Origin: JAYREN01 sp963663375
GTDB lineage: Bacteria; Acidobacteriota; Holophagae; Holophagales; Holophagaceae
Assembly: GCA_963663375.1 (NCBI GenBank)
Contig: OY760195.1
Coordinates: forward strand, 558,001-622,000
DNA length: 64,000 nt
Direction: 5' to 3'
Part shown: piece by piece, positions 50,873-59,596 of the stretch
How positions within the stretch are numbered: position 1 is the first letter of the stretch
Layout of the letters: each line of letters opens with the position of its first letter
Position numbers and translations under genes: made by a program
The notes under the pieces: model-generated
Seen by the model: the letters and a program-made list of their open reading frames with translations, nothing else
Told to the model about the DNA's origin: nothing
The model's database searches: none

Positions 50873-52003
50873 ATGTTCGAGCGCCTCTATCACATGCTCG
50901 TGAAGGAGTTCATCCAGGTGCTCCGGAACCCCCGAATGCGGGCGGTCATCTTCATCGTCCCCGTGGTGCAGGTGCTCATCATCGGCTACGCGGTGAGTAC
51001 GGACGTGCGCCACATCGCCACAGCGGTGTACGACCTGGACAACACGCCCGCCAGTCGCGATCTGGTGACCCGCTTCTCGGGCTCCGGCTGCTTCGACATC
51101 ACCCGCCGGATCCAGAGTGAGGCGGACGTGCAGCAGGCCATGGACTCGGGCGAGATCAAGGCCCTGCTGCGCCTGAACCGGGGCTTCGGAGAGGAACTCG
51201 CAGGCGGGCGCACCGCCCAGGCCCAACTCCTGCTGGACGGTTCCGACTCCAACACCGCCAGCGTGGTGATGGGCTATGCCTCCCGCATCGCGGCGGACTT
51301 CAATCGCGCCCAGATGGCGGAGCGCCTCGGCCGCTCCATGGGGGCGCGCCTCACCGAGGATCCCGTCACCCTGGTTTCCCGGGCCTGGTTCAACCCCAAC
51401 CTCGACAGCCGCAATTTCTTTGTGCCCGGGGTGCTGGCCATGCTGGTGGCCGTGGTCTCCATCATCCTCTCCAGCATGGCCATCGTGCGGGAGCGGGAGA
51501 TCGGCACCATGGAGCAGATCATGGTGACCCCCATCGGTCGCCTGGAGTTCATCCTGGGCAAGACCATCCCCTTTGCGCTCATCGGCTTCATCGACGTGAT
51601 CCTCATCAGCCTCATCGCCGTGTTCTGGTTCAGGGTGCCCATGCTCGGCAATCCCCTGGTGCTCCTCCTGGGCACGGGGCTGTACCTGCTCAGCACGCTG
51701 GGGGTGGGTCTCTTCATCTCCACGGTGAGTTCCACCCAGCAGCAGGCCATGATGACGGCCTTCTTCTTCATGCTCCCGGCCTTCATGCTTTCGGGCTTTA
51801 CCTATCCCATCGCCAACATGCCGGAGGTCGTAAAGGTGCTCACCTACCTGAACCCCTTGCGGTACTACCTGGTGATCATCCGGGGTGTCTACCTGAAGGG
51901 ACTCGGTTTCCAGGTGCTCTGGCCCCAGATGGCGGCGCTCGCCCTGCTCGGCGCGAGCCTGCTCGCCCTGGCCGCCGGGCGTTTCCGCAAGACGATGGCA
52001 TAA
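50873..52003 (+). CDS. ABC-2 type permease (YbhR-like)
   Basis: A 376-residue permease homologous to its neighbour: KEFIQVLRNPRMRAVIFIVPVVQ at the N-terminus, periplasmic domain, GTMEQIMVTPIGRLEFILGK, and late GFTYPIANMPEVVKVLTYLNPLRYYLVIIRG. It lies 3 nt after the first permease and closes the operon with a terminator sharing its stop codon. Confidence 0.9.
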   Translation: MFERLYHMLVKEFIQVLRNPRMRAVIFIVPVVQVLIIGYAVSTDVRHIATAVYDLDNTPASRDLVTRFSGSGCFDITRRIQSEADVQQAMDSGEIKALLRLNRGFGEELAGGRTAQAQLLLDGSDSNTASVVMGYASRIAADFNRAQMAERLGRSMGARLTEDPVTLVSRAWFNPNLDSRNFFVPGVLAMLVAVVSIILSSMAIVREREIGTMEQIMVTPIGRLEFILGKTIPFALIGFIDVILISLIAVFWFRVPMLGNPLVLLLGTGLYLLSTLGVGLFISTVSSTQQQAMMTAFFFMLPAFMLSGFTYPIANMPEVVKVLTYLNPLRYYLVIIRGVYLKGLGFQVLWPQMAALALLGASLLALAAGRFRKTMA

Positions 52004-52032
52004 AAGGAGCCGCAGATATGCGGCTCCTTTTA
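52001..52032. terminator. Bidirectional terminator at the end of the efflux operon
   Basis: A 14-bp perfect stem (52001-52014 with 52019-52032, loop GATA) with AAAA/TTTT edges; the left arm contains the permease stop. It also serves the convergent gene ending at 52048. Confidence 0.88.
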
Positions 52033-52047
52033 GATGGCGAGGAATGG

Positions 52048-53805
52048 TCAGTTGAACAAATTGATGCAGTAGGCGTCGAGCCTGCCCGTTCCATCGGGAA
52101 TGCCGTAGACCCTCACCCTTGCGCCGTTCACCAGCTTGGTGGCCCACTGGCTCTCGGTGGTGAGCGGGGTCACGCTCACGATCATTCCGGTCTTGGAGAA
52201 CTCGGTCACCAGCGGCATGGAGCCCGGTGTGGTGTTCAGCTTCACCGTGAGGGAGACCGGACCGGAGGAACCCTCGGGCGTGTAGCTGACGGACATCGTG
52301 CCGCTGCCATAGGCCCCATCGAGGGTCTGCATGCCCGTGGAGAGCTGGCTGGGCAGGAAGACCGCCACCTTAGCGGCCCAGTTGCCGTTCACCCAATTGA
52401 GGGTGCTCATGGCCCGGGCGCGGGGACCCGAGGCAGGCGTGGCCTTGGCGATGAAGGCCGCCTGGTCGGTGGAAGCCATGGTCGGGAAGGTGAAGTCCCA
52501 CCAGGAGAAGGCCGCATCGTAGCCCACGGTATGGGTATCCACCGTGCTGTCCGTCCCGAAGGCCTTGGTGTAAGTGAAGGTGCTTGTGTCCGCCGCCGTG
52601 ATATCGCCCTCGAAGCTCCCGCGGTGGATGTCCACCGAGGCCGCATGCATCGGCGTGGCCAGAGGATCCACAACGGTCACATCCACCTTGAAACCCCGGG
52701 CCATGTGGGCCAGGAAGGAAGTCCCCGTGCCGATGGGCGTGGTGCCGCCCTGGAAGAAGAACTGGGTACCGGAGTCGATCTGGACCGTGGCCGGGATGCC
52801 GTTCTCGCGCAGCACCCGGATCTGGTTCAGCACCGGGTCGACGCCTACCACGTGGCCTTCGGGGCTCCAGCGCGGCAGCTTGGTGGCATCACTGGTGTAC
52901 CAGACCCGCACGGCCGTGAGGCTTCCATCGCTCTGGAAGCGGGCCGTGGCCCGCACATACTTGGTGGCCGTCAAGGTGGCGGGAACGGTATAGGAAGCCA
53001 CAGGGCTCACGGGGGCCACATCCAGGTCATAGAACAGAGACTGGTTGGCTGCATCCACCCGAAGCGTCTTGTCCTTGCCGCGATTGGTGCGCAGGACGAA
53101 GGACTTCGAATCCGTGGCCACCGAGTTCACCTGGCCTCGCAGATGGCGTAGATAGATTCGGTTCAGTGCCACGTGGGGCTTGTGGCGCACCTGGAGATTG
53201 AGGGTGTAGACGGTGGTGCCGCCCAGGTTGTGGGCAACCACAAAGAGGGGGTGCCCCAGATCGAAATCCACCTGCACCGCGTTGGGCTGATCGGCGACCA
53301 CCACCAGCGGCGCGGAGAGGGTCACAGGCAGGGTGACCAGCTTGGTGACCGGGTCGGCGCCCCGCACGATGATCTGGTCCGCGGGAATCTGGGCACTGCC
53401 ATCCGCCGGAATGAGTTCGATGTTGGAGGAATTCCCATCCACCTGGAGGACAAGGCGATCGTAGGTCCCCGCCGGGATCTGTGCGGTGCCCAGCAGTTCG
53501 GAGAGCTCATCCAGATCCACCAGGTTCAACGAGGTGGTATCTCCGCTGCCATCGTAGACCGTCACCCCCTGGGCCAGGGTGGCTCCCACAGGAATGAGCG
53601 TGGCCTTGCGGATGATGACCCCGATATTGGACCAGTCATCCGTGGGCGCATCCGTCACCAGGAAGGTGACCGGCGCGGGGGGAGCGGAGGTCTGGGCAAG
53701 GGAGGCCTGCGTGCCACCGCCCCCACAGGCCAGGATCAGCGCCAGGGAGCCGATGCCGGCGGTCCCCAGGGCAAGAGAAGAAAGGGAAGCAAACCTGCGG
53801 CTCAT
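52048..53805 (-). CDS. DUF4382-type lipoprotein
   Basis: A 585-residue exported protein: signal region with lipobox LILAC (Cys about 27) and a Gly-rich linker, then a DUF4382-like domain (about 45-185, VTFLVTDAPTDDWSNIGVIIRKATLIP and a later LQVDGNSS). The remaining ~390 residues form repeated beta-rich segments that I do not recognise. The ATG at 53805 has AGGAG 7 nt upstream. Probably an outer-membrane or surface lipoprotein of unknown role. Confidence 0.75.
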   Translation of the reverse strand: MSRRFASLSSLALGTAGIGSLALILACGGGGTQASLAQTSAPPAPVTFLVTDAPTDDWSNIGVIIRKATLIPVGATLAQGVTVYDGSGDTTSLNLVDLDELSELLGTAQIPAGTYDRLVLQVDGNSSNIELIPADGSAQIPADQIIVRGADPVTKLVTLPVTLSAPLVVVADQPNAVQVDFDLGHPLFVVAHNLGGTTVYTLNLQVRHKPHVALNRIYLRHLRGQVNSVATDSKSFVLRTNRGKDKTLRVDAANQSLFYDLDVAPVSPVASYTVPATLTATKYVRATARFQSDGSLTAVRVWYTSDATKLPRWSPEGHVVGVDPVLNQIRVLRENGIPATVQIDSGTQFFFQGGTTPIGTGTSFLAHMARGFKVDVTVVDPLATPMHAASVDIHRGSFEGDITAADTSTFTYTKAFGTDSTVDTHTVGYDAAFSWWDFTFPTMASTDQAAFIAKATPASGPRARAMSTLNWVNGNWAAKVAVFLPSQLSTGMQTLDGAYGSGTMSVSYTPEGSSGPVSLTVKLNTTPGSMPLVTEFSKTGMIVSVTPLTTESQWATKLVNGARVRVYGIPDGTGRLDAYCINLFN

Positions 53806-53982
53806 GGGTGTCTCCTGTGGGCCCATTCCGACCCCGGAAAGAGGCCGAATGTCTCTTGGACGTGGAATAGAGCCCTGGTCACCGGCAAGGGTTTAACGCT
53901 GTCACAAAAATGTGTGCTGGCCCGCGAGGGAGGGCAAAAGGCGCCGAGCGGACGGCAGAGTACACTGGCCGAGGAGAACTCC

Positions 53983-55104
53983 ATGCCCGGCCTGAATCTG
54001 CCCCTGCAGCGCTACCTCACCGACCCTCGCCTGCTGCCCATCTGCGACAAGGTGCTTCGCAACGAGCGCCTCAGCTTCGACGATGGTCTTCTGCTCTATG
54101 AAACGCCGGATCTCGCAGGCGTGGGCGCCATGGCGCACCACATTCGGCTTCAGAAGCACGGCCTCAAGTCCTATTACGTGGTGAGCCGTCGCCTCTCGTA
54201 CACCAACGTCTGCTACACCCACTGCCAGTTCTGCGCCTTCCAGGCTAAGCCCGGCGATCCAAGGGCCTATTCCCTCAGCGCCGAAGACATCATCCGCGAG
54301 CTGGAGAAGCCCGAAAACACGGGCATCCGCGAACTGCACATGACCTCGGGCCACAACCCCAAGCTCAAGATCGAGTACTTCGAGCACCTGTTCCGCGCCA
54401 TCAAGGCCCGCTTCCCTCAGATCCACCTCAAGGTCTTCACCATGATCGAGATGGACTACTACGCGCGGATTTCCGGCCTGACGGTGGAAGCCTTTCTCGA
54501 TCGCTGCGTGGCCGCAGGCCTGGAGAGCTGCCCTGGGGGCGGCGCCGAAATATTTGACGAAGGCATCCGCGAGCAGATCTGCATCGGCAAGAAGGAGGCC
54601 GATGTCTGGCTGCGGGTGGCCGAGGTCTGTCATCGCCGGGGCATCCCCACCAACTGCACCATGCTCTACGGCCACATCGAGGAACCCAAACACCGCGTGG
54701 ATCACCTGCTGCGCCTGCGGGAGCTACAGGACCGCACCCAGGGTTTCCTGGCCTTCATTCCCCTGGCCTACCAGAACGAGGACAACGAACTCAGCCGCAC
54801 CCACGTTATCCATGAAACCACGGGCACCCAGGATCTCCGGGAGATCGCCGTGGCGCGGCTGCTGCTCGACAACATTCCACACATCAAGGCCTACTGGGTG
54901 ATGATCAGCGAAGGCCTGGCCCAGGTAGGCCTCAACTACGGGGCCAATGATCTGGATGGCACCGTGATCGCCGAGGAAATTGCCCACCTGGCGGGCGCCA
55001 AATCCCCCCAGGGCCTCACCCAGGGCGCCCTGGAGCGCCTGATCCGCGAGGCGGGCTTCGAGCCTCTGGAGCGGGATAATCTCTACCAGACCTACCCGGC
55101 GTAA
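53983..55104 (+). CDS. mqnE: Aminofutalosine synthase
   Basis: A 373-residue radical SAM enzyme of the futalosine menaquinone pathway; it joins 3-[(1-carboxyvinyl)oxy]benzoate to SAM to give aminofutalosine. The radical SAM motif is CYTHCQFC (about 77-84, C-x3-C-x2-C), preceded by VVSRRLSYTNV. PGGGAEIFDEGIREQIC and the KxAYWVMI region distinguish MqnE from MqnC. GAGGAG is 7 nt upstream. A longer upstream frame is antisense to the DUF4382 gene. It implies menaquinone-based respiration. Confidence 0.92.
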   Translation: MPGLNLPLQRYLTDPRLLPICDKVLRNERLSFDDGLLLYETPDLAGVGAMAHHIRLQKHGLKSYYVVSRRLSYTNVCYTHCQFCAFQAKPGDPRAYSLSAEDIIRELEKPENTGIRELHMTSGHNPKLKIEYFEHLFRAIKARFPQIHLKVFTMIEMDYYARISGLTVEAFLDRCVAAGLESCPGGGAEIFDEGIREQICIGKKEADVWLRVAEVCHRRGIPTNCTMLYGHIEEPKHRVDHLLRLRELQDRTQGFLAFIPLAYQNEDNELSRTHVIHETTGTQDLREIAVARLLLDNIPHIKAYWVMISEGLAQVGLNYGANDLDGTVIAEEIAHLAGAKSPQGLTQGALERLIREAGFEPLERDNLYQTYPA

Positions 55105-55109
55105 CCTCG

Positions 55110-55988
55110 ATGACTGAGCGATATTCAGCGATTCGTCCCCTCGCGAGGCTCCTGCTGGCCGCAGGCCTCACAGCCCTGATGGCAGGCCCCTTCGCCTGGG
55201 CTGCACCAGTTCCTCGCGCCTCCATCGCCGGGGTCGAGGCTCGGCTCAAGGGCCGGATCGGCGTGTTCGCCCTGAGAGGTTCCGCCACAGTCGAGCATCG
55301 GGCTGACGAGCGTTTCGCCTACTGCTCCACCTTCAAGTGGGTGCTGGGCGCAGCCGTGCTGAAGCGCGTCGAGGAAGGGAAGTTGGACCTCGCGCACAAA
55401 GTCACGTACGGCGAAAAGGACCTGCTCGAACCCTGCGCCCTGACTCGGGCCCACTTGCGGGAGGGCATGAGCATCGGCGAACTCTGCGCCGCCACCATCA
55501 CCACCAGCGACAACGCCGCCGCGAATCTGCTGGAACCCCTGGTGGGTGGCCCGTCCGGGATGCAGGCCTTCGTCCGCAGCCTCGGCGATTCCGTAATGCG
55601 CTTCGACCGCCTGGAGCCGGACCTCAACAGCAACCTCCCAGGTGATCTCCGGGACACCACCACGCCCGAGGCCATGGCCCGCCTGCTGCGCACCGCCCTG
55701 GAGACCGGAGCGCTCACGAAGGCCTCGCGGGAGCAGCTCCTGGGTTGGATGAAGGCCACCATCACCGGCAAGAACCGCATCCGCGCAGGCGTGCCCCAGG
55801 GGTGGGTCGTGGCGAACAAGACGGGCACCGGCAGCAATGGCGTCGCCAACGATGTGGCCGTGATCTACCCACCTCAGGGCACTCCCATCTTTCTGTGCAT
55901 CTTCACCGAGAGCCGCAAGGCCGAACCCCAGGCCCGGGAGGCGGCCATCGCCGAGGTGACGCGGCTCGCTCTGGAAGAGCTGAAATAG
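55110..55988 (+). CDS. Class A beta-lactamase
   Basis: A 292-residue exported serine beta-lactamase. After a signal peptide (about 1-31) it has all catalytic motifs: STFK (Ser73, Ambler 70), SDN (133-135), the omega-loop Glu in RLEPDLN (Glu169, Ambler 166) and KTG (237-239). Cys precedes the active Ser, but the Ambler 238 position is Gly, so the carbapenemase-type disulfide is not expected. It begins 5 nt after mqnE and may be co-transcribed with it. No AmpR-type regulator and no mobile-element signs are adjacent, so it is probably a resident gene. Confidence 0.9.
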   Translation: MTERYSAIRPLARLLLAAGLTALMAGPFAWAAPVPRASIAGVEARLKGRIGVFALRGSATVEHRADERFAYCSTFKWVLGAAVLKRVEEGKLDLAHKVTYGEKDLLEPCALTRAHLREGMSIGELCAATITTSDNAAANLLEPLVGGPSGMQAFVRSLGDSVMRFDRLEPDLNSNLPGDLRDTTTPEAMARLLRTALETGALTKASREQLLGWMKATITGKNRIRAGVPQGWVVANKTGTGSNGVANDVAVIYPPQGTPIFLCIFTESRKAEPQAREAAIAEVTRLALEELK

Positions 55989-55991
55989 CCG

Positions 55992-57005
55992 CTACCGCTC
56001 GGCCTTGGCGAGCTTAAGCTCCTCCACCAGCGCGGGGACGAGCCGGTTCACGTCCGTCACGATGCCCAGATCGGCGTACTCGAAAATGGGCGCGTCGGCC
56101 TTCTTGTTCACGGCCACGATGAACTCCGATTCCTCCATGCCCGCAATGTGCTGGATCATGCCAGAGATTCCGCAGGCGATGTAGAGATCGGGGCGCACGG
56201 TCTTACCCGTCTGCCCCACCTGGCTCTCCTGCCCCACCCAGCCGGCATCCACCGCAGCCCGGGAGGCCGCCACCATGCCGCCCAGCTCCGAGGCCAGACC
56301 CTGCAAGCGACCAAAGTTCTCCGGGGTACCCACGCCCCGACCGCCTGCCACCAGCACATGGGCCTCCTCGATGTTCTTGAGGGTGGCCTGCTCGGTGACC
56401 ACTTCCAGGACTTCCACATTCAGGTCATTAGGCCCCAGGTCCACGTTGAAGGGAATGACTTCGCCCGTGCGGCGCTCATCCCGTTCCAGCTTGCGCATCA
56501 CGCCGGGCCGCACCGTGGACATCTGGGGGCGATGCTCGGGGCAGATGATGGTGGCCATGATGTTGCCGCCGAAGGCGGGGCGCGTCATCAGCAGGTTGCG
56601 CGAACCGTCCTCGATTTCCAGGGTGGTGCAATCCGCCGTGAGGCCCGTCTTCACTCGTGCGGACACCCGGGGCGCGAGATCCCGGCCCAGGGTAGTGGCG
56701 CCCACGAAACCGATGCCGGGCTTGAAGGTCTCGATGACCTGAGCCAGGGCCTTGGTGTAGGGCTCCGTGCGGTAGACGGTGAGATCAGGATGGTCCACCA
56801 CGATGACCTTGTCGGCGCCCTGGGCGATGAGATCCGCCGCATGCGCCGCCGTCAAGCCGCCGCCGATGAGCACGGCCATCAGGGGTTCTTCGAGCTTGTC
56901 CGCGATCTCGCGGCCAATGCCCAGCAGCTCGTTCACCACCTTCTGGATCTGGCCGTTCCGCTGCTCCGCGAATACCAGGACGCCGTGATAGCTCGAAATA
57001 TCCAT
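55992..57005 (-). CDS. etfA: Electron transfer flavoprotein alpha subunit (set 2)
   Basis: A 337-residue EtfA with GVLVFAEQRNGQIQKV at the start and the FAD-binding C-half (AGGRGVGTPENF, GASRAAVDAGW-like AASRAAVDAGWV, QVGQTGKTVRPDLYIACGISGMIQH, NKKADAPIF). It ends a four-gene operon with etfB, an acyl-CoA dehydrogenase and Kal. It differs clearly from the EtfA at 27282, so the two sets probably serve different dehydrogenases. The class A beta-lactamase ends 3 nt away in convergent orientation. Confidence 0.94.
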   Translation of the reverse strand: MDISSYHGVLVFAEQRNGQIQKVVNELLGIGREIADKLEEPLMAVLIGGGLTAAHAADLIAQGADKVIVVDHPDLTVYRTEPYTKALAQVIETFKPGIGFVGATTLGRDLAPRVSARVKTGLTADCTTLEIEDGSRNLLMTRPAFGGNIMATIICPEHRPQMSTVRPGVMRKLERDERRTGEVIPFNVDLGPNDLNVEVLEVVTEQATLKNIEEAHVLVAGGRGVGTPENFGRLQGLASELGGMVAASRAAVDAGWVGQESQVGQTGKTVRPDLYIACGISGMIQHIAGMEESEFIVAVNKKADAPIFEYADLGIVTDVNRLVPALVEELKLAKAER

Positions 57006-57019
57006 GGTCCGCTCCACCC

Positions 57020-57799
57020 TCAGATGATGAATTTCTCTTTCAGTTTTTCGATGATGATGCGGGCGCCTTCGCGGGGTTCCACCTCGTAGACCTTGCCTGC
57101 GGACTTGGTGCCCTTGGTGTAGGACTTCTTCACCCGGGTGGGTGAGCCCTTCAGGCCGATCTGGGTGCGGTCCACGTCGAGATCCTCTACGGTCCACACC
57201 GGAATCTCCTTGCGGAAGGCGTCGAACACGCCCCCCACAGCCATGTAGCGGGGCTCGTTCATGTCCTTCAGCACCGTGATGAGGCAGGGCAGCTGGGCCT
57301 TGATGCGGTGGTAGCCATCCTCGAACATTCGCTTGACCAGGATGTGCTGCCCAGCCAGTTCCAGCTCGTTCACGTAGCTCACATGGGGGATGTCCAGGTG
57401 CTCGGCGATCTGCGGGCCCACCTGGGCCGTATCGCCATCGATGGCCTGACGACCACAGATGATGAGGTCGAAGCCGAGCTTGCGCAGGGCCGAGGCCAGG
57501 GTGATGGAGGTGGCCCAGGTGTCGGCGCCGCCGAAGCGCTTGTCCGATACCAAAATCGCCTCATCGGCGCCCATGGCGAGGGCCTCCCGCAGGGCCAGCT
57601 CCGCCTGGGGCGGCCCCATGGTGAGCACCGTGACCGTGGCGCCCACCTGATCCTTCAGCACCAGGGCGGCTTCGAGCCCGCTCTTGTCATCGGGATTGAT
57701 GATGCTGGGAATGCCTTCGCGGATCAGGGTGCCCGTGGCGGGATCGATGCGCACTTCCGTGGTGTCGGGCACCTGTTTCATGCAAACGACGATTTTCAT
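57020..57799 (-). CDS. etfB: Electron transfer flavoprotein beta subunit (set 2)
   Basis: A 259-residue EtfB of the type found with butyryl-CoA dehydrogenases: MKIVVCMKQVPDTTEVRIDP, NPDDKSGLEAAL, CGRQAIDGDTAQVGPQIAEHL. The extended NPDD and DGDTAQVGP motifs are those of the FAD-rich Etf family that includes bifurcating members. It lies 14 nt after the acyl-CoA dehydrogenase and 14 nt before etfA. Confidence 0.94.
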   Translation of the reverse strand: MKIVVCMKQVPDTTEVRIDPATGTLIREGIPSIINPDDKSGLEAALVLKDQVGATVTVLTMGPPQAELALREALAMGADEAILVSDKRFGGADTWATSITLASALRKLGFDLIICGRQAIDGDTAQVGPQIAEHLDIPHVSYVNELELAGQHILVKRMFEDGYHRIKAQLPCLITVLKDMNEPRYMAVGGVFDAFRKEIPVWTVEDLDVDRTQIGLKGSPTRVKKSYTKGTKSAGKVYEVEPREGARIIIEKLKEKFII

Positions 57800-57813
57800 C
57801 TTTCTGCCACCCA

Positions 57814-58953
57814 TCAGCGGAGCATGTTTGCGGAAATGACCATGCGTTGGACTTCCGAAGTCCCTTCGTAGATCTCGGTGATCTTCGCGTCGCGCATCAT
57901 GCGCTCCACGGGATACTCGCGGGTGTAACCGTAGCCGCCGTGGAGCTGCACGGCCTTGGTCGTCACCTCCATGGCGGTCTCGGAGGCGAAGAGCTTGGCC
58001 ATGGCGGCTTCCACGCTGTACGGCAGCTTGGCATCCTTGTGGCTGGCGGCGCGGTAGACCAGCAGCCGCGCGGCATCCGTGCGCGTCTGCATATCCGCCA
58101 ACTGGAACTGGGAATTCTGGAAGGCCGAAATGGGCTTGCCGAACTGCTTGCGCTCCTTGGTGTAGGCCACGGTCTCGTCGATGGCGCCCTGGGCCAGCCC
58201 CAGCGCCTGGGCCGCGATGCCGATGCGCCCGCCGTCCAGGGTCTTCATGGCGATGCCGAAGCCGCCACCTTCCTTGCCCAGGAGATTCTCCACGGGCACC
58301 TTCACGTTCTCGAAGATCAGCTCGCAGGTGGCCGAGCCGCGGATGCCCATCTTTTCTTCCTTCTTCCCCACCCGAAACCCTGGCATCCCCTTTTCCAGGA
58401 TGAAGGCCGAGATGCCCCGAGTGCCCTTGGCCTTGTCGGTCATGGCGAACACGATGTAGAGGTCCGCGTAGTCCGCGTTGGTGATGAAGATCTTGCTGCC
58501 GTTCACCAGGTAGTGATCGCCCTGGAGCTCGGCGGTGGTCTGCTGTCCGGCGGCGTCCGTGCCCGCGTTGGGCTCCGTGAGGGCGAAGGCCCCCAGCTGC
58601 TCGCCCTTGGCCAGGGGCACCAGGTATTTCTGTTTCTGCGCCTCGGTGCCGAATTCGTAGATGGGCGCGGCGCACAGCGACGTATGGGCCGAGACGATCA
58701 CACCCGTGGTGCCGCAGACCTTCGAGAGTTCCTCCACGGCCATGGCGTAGGCCAGGTTGTCGCCGCCCTGGCCCCCGTAGGCCTTGGGAAAGGGAATGCC
58801 CATGAAACCGAAGCGGGCCATCTTCCGCACCGTCTCCACAGGAAAGGCCTCTTTCTCGTCGACTTCCTTGGCCAAGGGGCGCACCTCGGTGCGGGCGAAG
58901 GCCTGGTACATCTGCGCCAGGAGGCGATGTTCGCGATCAAGCTGAAAGTGCAT
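57814..58953 (-). CDS. Short-chain (butyryl-type) acyl-CoA dehydrogenase
   Basis: A 379-residue FAD enzyme, standard length. Motifs are AFALTEPNAGTDA (FAD), ITNADYAD, the DGGRIGIAAQALGLAQGA helix, and the C-terminal QLHGGYGYTREYPVERMMRDAKITEIYEGTSEVQR, which includes the catalytic-base Glu (IYEGTSE). It reduces or oxidises short acyl-CoAs with the EtfBA next door. ATG 58953 has GGGG 6 nt upstream and overlaps the kal end by 17 nt. Confidence 0.94.
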   Translation of the reverse strand: MHFQLDREHRLLAQMYQAFARTEVRPLAKEVDEKEAFPVETVRKMARFGFMGIPFPKAYGGQGGDNLAYAMAVEELSKVCGTTGVIVSAHTSLCAAPIYEFGTEAQKQKYLVPLAKGEQLGAFALTEPNAGTDAAGQQTTAELQGDHYLVNGSKIFITNADYADLYIVFAMTDKAKGTRGISAFILEKGMPGFRVGKKEEKMGIRGSATCELIFENVKVPVENLLGKEGGGFGIAMKTLDGGRIGIAAQALGLAQGAIDETVAYTKERKQFGKPISAFQNSQFQLADMQTRTDAARLLVYRAASHKDAKLPYSVEAAMAKLFASETAMEVTTKAVQLHGGYGYTREYPVERMMRDAKITEIYEGTSEVQRMVISANMLR

Positions 58954-59377
58954 TCTCAACCCCATTGGCTTGCATGGTCGGCCAGGCGCCCTTGCGCTGC
59001 TTGGCCTTGGGCACGACACAGGTGCCCACGGCCCGGCAAACCACGACGGGCTCGACCAGCGCATCGGCGGCGGATTCGTTGATGTCGGCCCGGGGCACGA
59101 TCACCTTGCGTGCCTCGAAGACCATCTTCCGGGAGGAATTGCCGGTCTTGATGATCTCGCCGGAGGCCTCGATGTAGTCCCCGGCAAACACCGGCGCCAG
59201 GAATTCCACCTGCTCGTAGGCCGCGAAGAGGCCCTCATCGCCATCGTGGCGAATGAGCAGCTCCGTGGCCACATCCCCGAACAACTGGAGCATCCGGGCT
59301 CCATCCACGAGGTTGCCCCCGTAGTGGGCGTCGTGGGCGCTCATCCTGAGCCGGATCAGTGAACTGGAAGACGACAT
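58937..59377 (-). CDS. kal: Hotdog-fold CoA enzyme, probable 3-aminobutyryl-CoA ammonia-lyase
   Basis: A 146-residue hotdog protein. The run RMSAHDAHYGGNLVDGARML, FGDVATELLIRHDGDEGLF, VEFLAPVFAGDYIEA and CRAVGTCVV matches Kal of lysine-fermenting clostridia and fusobacteria, which deaminates 3-aminobutyryl-CoA to crotonyl-CoA. The next gene, a butyryl-type acyl-CoA dehydrogenase with EtfBA, would reduce crotonyl-CoA, which fits the pathway. Other lysine genes (kamA, kce, kdd) are not in the window; a general acyl-CoA thioesterase is the alternative. Strong GGAGGGG site. Confidence 0.72.
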   Translation of the reverse strand: MSSSSSLIRLRMSAHDAHYGGNLVDGARMLQLFGDVATELLIRHDGDEGLFAAYEQVEFLAPVFAGDYIEASGEIIKTGNSSRKMVFEARKVIVPRADINESAADALVEPVVVCRAVGTCVVPKAKQRKGAWPTMQANGVENALSA

Positions 59378-59467
59378 GGGATCCCCTCCGTTTTTATGAA
59401 CAGCTCCGCCAAGGCGGGTCTGGACCGCCTCGAACCCAGCTCCCTCGCGCAACCCATCCGCGAAGGG

Positions 59468-59501
59468 TATCGAGCCATTAGTCTCGATAAAAAATTATCG
59501 A
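59468..59501. promoter_or_regulatory. Triple TATCGA inverted-repeat operator candidate upstream of kal
   Basis: TATCGAG (59468) and CTCGATA (59483) form an inverted repeat with an 8-nt spacer; the latter also starts TCGATAA-AAAA-TTATCGA (59484-59501). This AT-rich block stands out in GC-rich DNA, ~90-125 bp upstream of the kal start and the divergent cyclo-ligase start, so it may be a regulator binding site for either or both. Confidence 0.5.
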
Positions 59502-59596
59502 TTGGCTTCCCAAATCGGTCAACCCCATCGTTGCCAACTCCGTCACAGTTCCGACGGGTATTGCGGGCCAACGATGGCTCTGGTCTGCTGGAAACC

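Noticed and set aside
49364..52147. A 927-codon open frame on the minus strand
   Set aside because: Antisense to the ABC ATPase and two ABC-2 permeases; its translation is His/Glu/Gly-rich low complexity with no domain.
53173..53982. Extension of the mqnE frame far upstream
   Set aside because: The added ~270 codons lie antisense to the DUF4382 gene; MqnE homology and a GAGGAG site fix the start at 53983.
55110..55988. Recently acquired resistance gene
   Set aside because: No transposase, integron or attachment repeat flanks it, spacing to mqnE is 5 nt and composition matches the neighbours.
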